NCBI GenBank assembly: GCA_016869415.1
Contig: VGEI01000174.1
Location: 1-7,364 of the forward strand
Source of the DNA: Alphaproteobacteria bacterium
GTDB lineage: Bacteria; Pseudomonadota; Alphaproteobacteria; CACIAM-22H2
Length of the DNA: 7,364 nucleotides
Direction: 5' to 3'
This document shows positions 1 to 7,041 of this stretch, piece after piece. The notes below the pieces were generated by a model that was given only the letters and a program-made list of their open reading frames with translations, was not told where the DNA came from and searched no databases. Both the position numbers and the translations under genes were made by a program. The number at the start of each line of letters is the position of its first letter. Position 1 is the stretch's first letter.

Positions 1-7
1 TAAACTG

Positions 8-436
8 CTAGAGCGTTAGCGCGCGCAGCATCAGCTCCAGGACGCCGCTGAATTCTACCAATGATTCCGAGGAGATACCGGCGACAAGGCCGGCGAGGTG
101 GCGGAGCGGGTCGCGCTTGAGCAGGACTTCCCCCTGGGGGGTAAGCGCCAGGGGTCTCTGGCGCTTGTCAGGCGCCGAAGCCCGCGTCACCAGGCCCAGC
201 CGGACCAGGGACGAGACCGTCTGCGAGGCACTGCTCGGTGTGGTCAGACGAAGCCGGGCGAAACCGCTGATCGTCGGGGTCTCGCCACCTGCTGCAGACT
301 GCGCGATATAGCGCAGCGCAGCCCATTGCGCCGGGTTGAGGCCTTGCGCGCTTTCACACCGCGCCAAGGCGCAGGCGACGCGTTCAAGCTGGCCGACAAC
401 GGCGGGGGCGGCGATGGCGGTTGTCTGGCTGGGCAT
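8..436 (-). CDS. MarR-family winged-helix transcriptional regulator
   Basis: A 142-residue protein with the layout of a small MarR-family regulator, a dimeric DNA-binding protein that usually represses nearby or its own genes in response to a small ligand or oxidant. An N-terminal helix (about residues 12-30) leads into the winged helix. The recognition helix is about residues 66-80 (TPSSASQTVSSLVRLGLV region) and the wing is about 87-103 (SAPDKRQRPLALTPQGE), ending in the typical LTPQG strand and turn. The C-terminal helix (about 112-141) would complete the dimer interface. I chose the ATG at 436 because AAGGGA lies 8 nt upstream. A longer reading to 505 adds a basic, unconserved-looking stretch with no such site. 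The gene lies 87 bp downstream of the sugar kinase on the same strand, so it could control that gene, but nothing in the sequence names its target or ligand. Family assignment is firm; the role is unknown. Confidence 0.88.
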   Translation of the reverse strand: MPSQTTAIAAPAVVGQLERVACALARCESAQGLNPAQWAALRYIAQSAAGGETPTISGFARLRLTTPSSASQTVSSLVRLGLVTRASAPDKRQRPLALTPQGEVLLKRDPLRHLAGLVAGISSESLVEFSGVLELMLRALTL

Positions 437-523
437 GGGCCGGTTCCCTTGATATGAGCCCAAGGTACGGCGAAAGCGGGCCGCAGCCAATGGGCGGCGT
501 GACAAAGGGCAAACCGGGGCGAT

Positions 524-1435
524 TTATCTGCCAAGTAGCCTTTCTACCTCGGATCTCCGGGGAATGGGCGTCACGGCGCCATAACCGGTGGTCGACAACG
601 CGGCGGCGGCGTTGGCGTAAGTCGCCGCCTCGAAGGCAGAACGTCCCGCGGCGTGCTCGGCTAGAAAGGCACCGGCAAAAGTGTCACCGGCCCCCGTGGC
701 ATCCACCGCGGCGACCTTGCGCCCCGCGATATGCTCGGCCCTGCCGTCCGCCACGACGAAGACACCGTTGGCGCCGAGTTTGACCAGGATTACCCGCGGT
801 CCCAGGCCCAGGTAGAAATCGGCGATCAGGGTCGGATCGCTGCGGCCGGTCAGGGTCTCGGCCTCCTCGATGCTGGTGAACACGATGTCGGCTTGGGAAA
901 CGCCGGCATGGATCGCGGCACGGGCTTGCTCGAGGGGCCAGAGTTTCAGCCGCAGGTTGGTGTCGTAGGAAATCAGAACACGCTGGCGGCAGGCCAGCGC
1001 CAGAGTGCGCTCGACGGCGGGGCCCATCACCGCCTGGCTGATGCCCGAGACGTGGAGCACTCTCGCCGAGCCAAGCACGGTTTCGGGGATGTCAGTCGGC
1101 GCCAGGCGGCTGGCGGCTGACCCGGTGCGCCGATAGGTGAATTCATGGCCCGTGGGACCATGGGTCACGAAATAGAGACCGGTCGGCGCCTGCGCGTCGA
1201 TCTTTACGCGGCTGGTATTGACACCTTCGCGCTGCCACAGTTCGAGGAACGAGCGCCCGAACATGTCACCGCCCAGGGCCGTTATGTAGCCGACATTCGC
1301 CCCCTGTCGCGCCGCCGCGATGGCCGCGTTTGAGGTGTCACCGCCATGGCCCTCGAGCCACAGGCCTTCCTCGCCGGCCCGGCGGTTGAACTCGAACAGC
1401 GGCTCGCCCAGAGCGAGGATCGACGGATCAGACAT
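524..1435 (-). CDS. kdgK: PfkB-family sugar kinase, probably 2-keto-3-deoxygluconate kinase
   Basis: A 303-residue ribokinase/PfkB-fold kinase of full family length. The N-terminal substrate region has GGDTSNAA at 31-38. The C-terminal PfkB signature DATGAGDTFAGAFL is at 245-258, with D251 the expected catalytic base and GAG forming the anion hole. Two features favour 2-keto-3-deoxygluconate kinase over ribokinase or fructokinase: YRRTGSAAS at 101-109 and YDTNLRLKLW at 157-166, both typical of KDG kinases. The enzyme would phosphorylate KDG to KDPG in the cytoplasm, feeding hexuronate or pectin breakdown into the lower Entner-Doudoroff route. No aldolase, dehydratase or uronate gene is visible nearby, so the substrate is inferred from motifs only. 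The ATG at 1435 has no clear Shine-Dalgarno sequence, yet it gives the normal family N-terminus (SILALGEPLFEF). Another 2-keto-sugar kinase of the same family remains possible. Confidence 0.85.
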   Translation of the reverse strand: MSDPSILALGEPLFEFNRRAGEEGLWLEGHGGDTSNAAIAAARQGANVGYITALGGDMFGRSFLELWQREGVNTSRVKIDAQAPTGLYFVTHGPTGHEFTYRRTGSAASRLAPTDIPETVLGSARVLHVSGISQAVMGPAVERTLALACRQRVLISYDTNLRLKLWPLEQARAAIHAGVSQADIVFTSIEEAETLTGRSDPTLIADFYLGLGPRVILVKLGANGVFVVADGRAEHIAGRKVAAVDATGAGDTFAGAFLAEHAAGRSAFEAATYANAAAALSTTGYGAVTPIPRRSEVERLLGR

Positions 1436-1459
1436 ACGGCATGGCCGAGGGAAGACCGC

Positions 1460-1494
1460 CCGCGGCGACCGCCCTGCTTTGGGCGGTGCCGCGG
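1460..1494 (-). terminator. Strong GC-rich hairpin after the quinone oxidoreductase gene, probable terminator
   Basis: CCGCGGC (1460-1466) pairs with GCCGCGG (1488-1494), and ACCGCCC (1468-1474) pairs with GGGCGGT (1481-1487). This gives a 14-bp stem with a single bulged G at 1467 and a 6-nt loop. It begins 19 nt after the stop of the upstream minus-strand gene. What follows on the minus strand (GCGGTCTTCCC) is only mildly U-rich, so this is either a weak intrinsic terminator or a 3'-end protecting stem. It also lies 25 nt upstream of the kinase start and could affect that gene's leader. Confidence 0.5.
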
Positions 1495-1513
1495 CGCCAG
1501 TCGCTGCCGGAAC

Positions 1514-2485
1514 TCAGACGGTGAAGACCGTCGAGCCCGTGGTCTTGCGGCTCTCGAGGTCGCGATGCGCCTGCGCCGCGTCCTTGAGGGGATAGGTCTG
1601 GTTGACCTCGATCTTGACGATGCCCTTGCTGACCACCTCGAAAAGCTCGTTGCTGCCGCGCACCAGATCCTCGCGCTTGGCGACATGCGTAGCGAGAGTC
1701 GGGCGGGTGACGTAGAGCGAGCCCTTGGTCGAGAGGATGCCGAGATTGACCGGCGGCACCGCGCCAGAGGCGTTGCCGAAGCTGACCATCAGGCCGCGCG
1801 GCTGCAGGCAGTTGAGCGAGCCTTCCCAGGTGTCCTTGCCCACACCGTCGTAGACCACCGGCAGGCCGCCAGGCGCCAGCTTCTTCACCTCATCGACGAA
1901 GTTCTGTTCCTTGTAATTGATGATGTGGTCGTAGCCGTGCGCCTTAGCGAGCTTCGCCTTGTCGGCCGAGCCGACGGTGCCGATCACCTTCGCCCCGAGG
2001 TGCTTCGCCCACTGGCCAAAAATCAGGCCGACACCGCCTGCAGCGGCGTGAAACAGCACGGTCTCGCCGGCCTTGATCGGATAGGTCATGCGGATCAGGT
2101 ACCAGGTGGTCAGACCCTTGAGCATCATCGAGGCGGCCTGCTGGTCGCTGATGCCCGACGGCAGTTTCACCAGCCGGTGTGCCGGCAGGTTGCGCGCCTC
2201 AGCGTAGGCACCGGGAGGGGCGTTGCCATAGGCGACGCGGTCGCCGACCTTGACCTCCGTCACCTCGGGGCCGACAGCCTCGACCACGCCGGCGCCCTCG
2301 CTGCCGATGATCATGGGCAGGGGGAAGGGATAGAGGCCGGAGCGCTGGTAGGTATCGACATAATTCAGTCCGACAGCGGTATGGCGGATGCGCGCCTCGC
2401 CCTTGCCCGGTGCGGGAAGATCGATGTCTTCCCACTGCATCACTTCAGGGCCGCCGGTCTTATGAACTCGCATCGCTTTGGTCAT
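1514..2485 (-). CDS. qor: NADPH:quinone oxidoreductase (zinc-independent MDR family, Qor type)
   Basis: A 323-residue medium-chain dehydrogenase/reductase, close to the 327 residues of E. coli Qor. It should use NADPH to reduce quinones or similar electron-poor carbonyl substrates in the cytoplasm. The N-terminal catalytic domain has NYVDTYQRSGLYP (41-53) and GSEGAGVV (61-68), both typical of the quinone reductase branch. The nucleotide-binding Rossmann motif HAAAGGVG is at 146-153. The protein ends in TTGSTVFTV, the usual C-terminal strand. I see no cysteine-rich structural zinc loop or the Cys/His set that would bind catalytic zinc, which fits the zinc-free branch. The start at 2485 (MTKAMRVHKTGGPEV) matches the family N-terminus and is preceded by GGCAGGAG, although the spacing is short. 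A longer reading to 2566 adds residues unlike the family and runs through a hairpin. The true substrate is not shown by sequence. Confidence 0.92.
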   Translation of the reverse strand: MTKAMRVHKTGGPEVMQWEDIDLPAPGKGEARIRHTAVGLNYVDTYQRSGLYPFPLPMIIGSEGAGVVEAVGPEVTEVKVGDRVAYGNAPPGAYAEARNLPAHRLVKLPSGISDQQAASMMLKGLTTWYLIRMTYPIKAGETVLFHAAAGGVGLIFGQWAKHLGAKVIGTVGSADKAKLAKAHGYDHIINYKEQNFVDEVKKLAPGGLPVVYDGVGKDTWEGSLNCLQPRGLMVSFGNASGAVPPVNLGILSTKGSLYVTRPTLATHVAKREDLVRGSNELFEVVSKGIVKIEVNQTYPLKDAAQAHRDLESRKTTGSTVFTV

Positions 2486-2548
2486 GGTCTCCTGCCTTTG
2501 TCTTGACGCCGGATAGCGCTCGGGAAATGCGGGCGTGACCTTACGCGG

Positions 2549-2569
2549 CTCTTGGCCGCCGGCCAAGAG
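2549..2569 (-). terminator. Perfect 9-bp hairpin after the DUF255 gene, probable terminator
   Basis: CTCTTGGCC (2549-2557) and GGCCAAGAG (2561-2569) are exact inverted copies around a GCC triloop. The hairpin begins 18 nt after the stop of the minus-strand DUF255 gene and sits 63 nt before the quinone oxidoreductase start. There is no U-tract on the minus-strand side (CCGCGTAAGG follows), so efficient intrinsic termination is uncertain. The position and symmetry still make a transcript-end role the simplest reading. Confidence 0.45.
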
Positions 2570-2587
2570 GCCAGCCCGTTCGCCGGG

Positions 2588-4651
<2,064 letters not shown>

Positions 4652-4832
4652 GGGTGGTTCCTGGCAAAGCGGGCCGGCAGCTTATGCGGCGCGGCGCAGG
4701 CCCACAATCGATACGCCGCACTCTCTCGGATTCTGTGACCACCGCGGTCGAGTCCGCCAAGCTTACCAAGATTGGCGCGGCTAGGCTCGGGCCGGAGTTT
4801 GGGCTAGGGTCGCCCGAAACCGCGAGGCCGCC
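4652..4832. promoter_or_regulatory. Divergent intergenic region with weak candidate promoters in both directions
   Basis: The 181 bp between the minus-strand DUF255 gene and the plus-strand DUF6489 gene must hold promoters for both. For the minus strand, TTGTGG (complement of 4702-4707) and CATAAG (complement of 4681-4686) lie 15 bp apart and about 30 nt from the start codon, a weak sigma-70-like pair. For the plus strand, GCTAGGCTC (4780-4788) and GCTAGGGTC (4803-4811) resemble alphaproteobacterial -10 elements, but neither has a convincing -35. I see no operator-like palindrome longer than the 8-bp ACCGCGGT at 4741-4748. Confidence 0.3.
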
Positions 4833-5078
4833 ATGAAGGTCACCATCGACATCGACTGCACGCCGGAAGAGGCGCGGGCGTTTCTGGGCCTACCCGATCT
4901 TCGGCAGGCACAGGAGGCGATGCTGGTTGAGGTGCAGAAGCGCATGGAGCAGGCAGTCCGTTCGATGGATCCTGAAACCGTGATGAAGACTTGGCTGCCA
5001 ACCTCGCTTGAGGGATTCGAGCAGATGCAGAAACTCTGGGGCCAGTTTGGCGGCATGAAAGGCTTCGAGAAGAAATGA
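4833..5078 (+). CDS. Small DUF6489-like protein of unknown function
   Basis: An 81-residue protein that I recognise as resembling the DUF6489 family of small alphaproteobacterial proteins; its function is not known. It opens with a short beta-like stretch (MKVTIDIDCT, 1-10) and then a helix-promoting segment (PEEARAFLGLPDLRQAQEAM, 11-30). A second long helix with regularly placed hydrophobic residues runs from about 30 to 45. After PETVMKTWLP (47-56), a final aromatic-rich helix holds FEQMQKLWGQF (62-72), and the end is basic. A single cysteine (C9) is present and there is no signal or membrane segment, so it should be cytoplasmic. GAGG lies 5 nt before the ATG, supporting this start. The stop overlaps the ferredoxin start as ATGA, so the two are probably translationally coupled and may act together. 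A role as a small partner or chaperone of the iron-sulfur protein would be speculation. Confidence 0.85.
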   Translation: MKVTIDIDCTPEEARAFLGLPDLRQAQEAMLVEVQKRMEQAVRSMDPETVMKTWLPTSLEGFEQMQKLWGQFGGMKGFEKK

Positions 5079-5479
5079 CACCCGACGACCGCGCGCCGGC
5101 GCCTAAGGCGATCAACGCCGTCGAGGGCGATCCGCCGCAGTTCTACAACCGCCACGTCTTCGTCTGCACCAACGAGCGGCCCCCGGCGCACCCGCGAGGG
5201 TGCTGCGCGGCAAAGGGTTCGGCAGAGCTGCGTGACTACATGAAGAAGCGGGCCAAGGAGCTCGATCTGAAGAATGTCCGGATCAACAATGCCGGCTGCA
5301 TGGAGCGCTGCGAGCTCGGCCCCTCGCTGGTCATCTACCCGGAAGGCGTCTGGTACTCACCCAAGACGCGCGACGACATCGACGAGATCCTCGCCACCCA
5401 CATGGTCGGCGGCGGGCGGGTGAAGCGGCTGATGCTCAAGCCTGGCGACGACCCGCCGCCTGTTGGCAAGAAAGCGTGA
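5075..5479 (+). CDS. Thioredoxin-like [2Fe-2S] ferredoxin-domain protein
   Basis: A 134-residue protein with the thioredoxin-fold [2Fe-2S] ferredoxin pattern, the type also found in the NuoE subunit of complex I and in Shethna-type ferredoxins. The domain begins near residue 26 (HVFVC). Cluster ligands should be C31, C43 or C44, C75 and C79; the second pair is in NNAGCMERCELGPS. Between the pairs is the helix GSAELRDYMKKRAKELDL (48-65). The strand LVIYPEGVWYS (85-95) is typical of stand-alone members. The first 25 residues and the proline- and lysine-rich tail lie outside the domain. It probably acts as a small cytoplasmic electron carrier, but the donor and acceptor are unknown. The ATG overlaps the DUF6489 stop by 4 nt (ATGA) and has only a weak upstream AGAAG, so coupled translation is likely. 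The phosphoesterase gene follows almost at once. Confidence 0.92.
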   Translation: MTPDDRAPAPKAINAVEGDPPQFYNRHVFVCTNERPPAHPRGCCAAKGSAELRDYMKKRAKELDLKNVRINNAGCMERCELGPSLVIYPEGVWYSPKTRDDIDEILATHMVGGGRVKRLMLKPGDDPPPVGKKA

Positions 5480-5486
5480 GCTTGGT

Positions 5487-6551
5487 GTGAGTGCGCCGGC
5501 TTTCAGCCGACGGTCGGTCCTCCGGCTTCTTGCGCATCTTCCCCTCTGGGCGGCTGCACTGGCACCGGTGCAGGCGCAGGAAAGGCCGCTGGCGCGCCTC
5601 GCCTTCGGCAGCTGCGCCGATCAGGACACGCCGCAGCCGATCTGGGACGCGGTGCTGGCCTACAAACCGGAGGTGTTCCTGTTCGCCGGCGACAACGTCT
5701 ATGGCGATGTTACGTCGCCGGATCTGATGGAGCTGCGCGCGGCCTACGCCAAGGCGCGTACCTTGGAAGGCTTCAGCCGGCTGCGCCGTCAGGTGCGCCA
5801 TCTGGCGATCTGGGATGACCACGATTACGGCCTGAACGACGGTGGGGCCGAGTTCGCGCATAAGCAGCGGGCCAAGGAGCTGTTCCTCGAATTCTGGAAC
5901 GTTGCTCCTGACGATCCGCGGCGGGCGCGCGAAGGGCTCTATATGTCGACCATGCTGGGGCCGCCGGGCCAACGGATCCAGGTCATCCTGCTGGATACGC
6001 GCTATTTCCGCTCGCCGCTGAAACCGACGGATCGACGCGGTGCCGCCGGGCGCGAGCGCTATCTGCCTGACGCTGACCCGACGAAGACCATGCTCGGCGC
6101 GGCGCAATGGCAGTGGCTGGCCGGGCAGCTGCGCGAGCCGGCGGAGCTGCGCCTGATCGTCTCTTCCATCCAGGTGGTGGTCGAGGGTCACGGCTGGGAA
6201 CGCTGGGGCAATCTGCCGCTGGAACGCCAGCGGCTCTACGATCTGATCGCCGAGACGCGCGCTGCCGGCGTCGTGTTCCTCTCCGGCGACCGCCATCTCG
6301 CAGCGCTCTACCGCGAAAGCACGGGCGTCCCCTATCCGTTGACCGAGATCACCTCCAGCGGCCTGACCCGCTACTACGCGACCAGCCGGGAAGCCGGGCC
6401 GAACCGGCTCGGCGCCGTCTACGGCCTGCCGAATTTCGGCACCATCGACGTCGACTGGTGGGAAGGTACCGTCGGCTTGGCCGTGCGCGACGAAGCCGGC
6501 CATGTCCGCCGTCAGGCGACCCTGCGGCTGGACGAGCTCAAGCCGCGCTGA
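5487..6551 (+). CDS. PhoD-type alkaline phosphatase/phosphodiesterase with Tat signal
   Basis: A 354-residue metallophosphoesterase of the PhoD branch, which cleaves phosphate mono- and diesters outside the cytoplasm using iron and calcium. Motifs in order are FGSC (40-43), AGDNVYGD (67-74), WDDHDYGLND (109-118), LLDTRYFR (168-175) and SGDRH (266-270). D69, N70, the DDHD aspartates and histidine, and H270 are the likely metal or active-site residues. The N-terminus carries a twin-arginine signal, SRRSVL at 7-12, then a hydrophobic stretch and a plausible cleavage site after VQA (28-30), so export in folded form to the periplasm is expected. I chose the GTG at 5487, 7 nt after the ferredoxin stop. 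A TTG at 5463 in the same frame would add 8 residues. It is shorter than Bacillus PhoD and lacks an obvious extra N-terminal domain. I see no Pho box, so phosphate control is not shown. The natural substrate is unknown. Confidence 0.88.
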   Translation: MSAPAFSRRSVLRLLAHLPLWAAALAPVQAQERPLARLAFGSCADQDTPQPIWDAVLAYKPEVFLFAGDNVYGDVTSPDLMELRAAYAKARTLEGFSRLRRQVRHLAIWDDHDYGLNDGGAEFAHKQRAKELFLEFWNVAPDDPRRAREGLYMSTMLGPPGQRIQVILLDTRYFRSPLKPTDRRGAAGRERYLPDADPTKTMLGAAQWQWLAGQLREPAELRLIVSSIQVVVEGHGWERWGNLPLERQRLYDLIAETRAAGVVFLSGDRHLAALYRESTGVPYPLTEITSSGLTRYYATSREAGPNRLGAVYGLPNFGTIDVDWWEGTVGLAVRDEAGHVRRQATLRLDELKPR

Positions 6552-6951
6552 CGCCGGTTTCGCGCACCAACTCGAAGCCTTCGTCGAGCCAGCCGGTGAC
6601 ACCGCCGATCATCTCTTTCACCGGCCGGCCGAGGCGCGCGAGTTGTACCGCTGCCTTGTTGGCGCCGTTGCAATGCGGGCCGGCGCAATAGACGACGAAC
6701 AGCGTGTGCATCGGGTAGGCGGCGAGCCGCGCCTCACTGAGCTCCCGGCGCGGGATATTGATCGCACCCCGGGCGTGCCCTTTGGCGTAGAGCGAGGGAC
6801 TGCGCACGTCTACCAGCACGAAGTCGGCTTCGCCGGCAGCGAGGCTTGAATGTACGTCCCAGCAATCGGTTTCGAAGGTCAGGCGCTGCTCGAAATGCGC
6901 CAGCGCGGCGCCCGAGGGTGCGGCGGGAGTCTGGGCAACGGCAGAGGGCAC
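6538..6951 (-). CDS. Single-domain rhodanese-like protein
   Basis: A 137-residue single-domain rhodanese, a sulfurtransferase fold that carries persulfide sulfur on one cysteine. Seen in order are FVLVDVRSP (44-52), GHARGAINIP (58-67), the active-site loop VVYCAGPHCNGA (86-97) and the closing IGGVTGWLDEG (115-125). C89 is the expected sulfur carrier; C94 in the same loop could form a second thiol. No signal peptide is present, so it should be cytoplasmic. The start is a GTG at 6951 with GGAG 6 nt upstream. A 6-bp inverted repeat covers the ribosome-binding site and part of this start codon. The 3' end overlaps the convergent phoD gene by 14 bp. It diverges from an FtrA-type regulator 90 bp away, which suggests that the regulator controls it. 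The sulfur donor and acceptor cannot be told from sequence. Confidence 0.92.
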   Translation of the reverse strand: MPSAVAQTPAAPSGAALAHFEQRLTFETDCWDVHSSLAAGEADFVLVDVRSPSLYAKGHARGAINIPRRELSEARLAAYPMHTLFVVYCAGPHCNGANKAAVQLARLGRPVKEMIGGVTGWLDEGFELVRETGVSAA

Positions 6952-6964
6952 TGGAATCTCCAGT
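6950..6964. promoter_or_regulatory. Perfect inverted repeat over the rhodanese ribosome-binding site and start
   Basis: ACTGGA (6950-6955) and TCCAGT (6959-6964) are exact inverted copies with a 3-nt spacer. In the rhodanese mRNA this would be a small hairpin that includes most of the GGAG ribosome-binding site and the first two bases of the GTG start. As DNA it looks like a compact operator. The sequence alone does not choose between these two roles. Confidence 0.4.
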
Positions 6965-7041
6965 CGTTACGCCGGAAATCCTAACTGGACCCCGGGCGCG
7001 CGCCAGTGGCGGAAACGACATTCTCCGGTCATAGTCCGCCA
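6952..7041. promoter_or_regulatory. Divergent rhodanese/ftrA control region with four ACTGG half-sites
   Basis: This 90 bp gap separates the divergent rhodanese and FtrA-type genes. Counting the copy at the rhodanese start, ACTGG or its complement CCAGT occurs at 6950-6954, 6960-6964, 6984-6988 and 7003-7007, forming two inverted pairs with spacers of 5 and 14 bp. CGGAAA also occurs twice (6973-6978 and 7010-7015). I could not find a confident -35/-10 pair in either direction. Binding by the neighbouring regulator is inferred from position only. Confidence 0.4.

Noticed and set aside
480..498. Weak hairpin GCCGC/GCGGC after the sugar kinase stop as a terminator
   Set aside because: Only 5 bp with a 9-nt loop and no U-tract, which is common by chance at this GC content.
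437..505. N-terminal extension of the MarR regulator to 505
   Set aside because: The added 23 residues are basic and unlike the family, whereas the ATG at 436 has a well-placed AAGGGA.
1346..2506. A 386-codon plus-strand open frame opposite the quinone oxidoreductase gene
   Set aside because: It is a shadow frame made by high GC at third positions; the protein has no recognisable fold, while the opposite strand carries a full MDR enzyme.
6524..6546. GCGGCT/AGCCGC inverted pair at the convergent gene ends as a two-way terminator
   Set aside because: A 6-bp stem with an 11-nt loop inside coding sequence is too weak to call without 3'-end data.
5436..6602. A 388-codon minus-strand open frame opposite the phosphoesterase gene
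   Set aside because: The plus strand has every PhoD motif in order; the antisense product is arginine- and glutamine-rich with no family resemblance.
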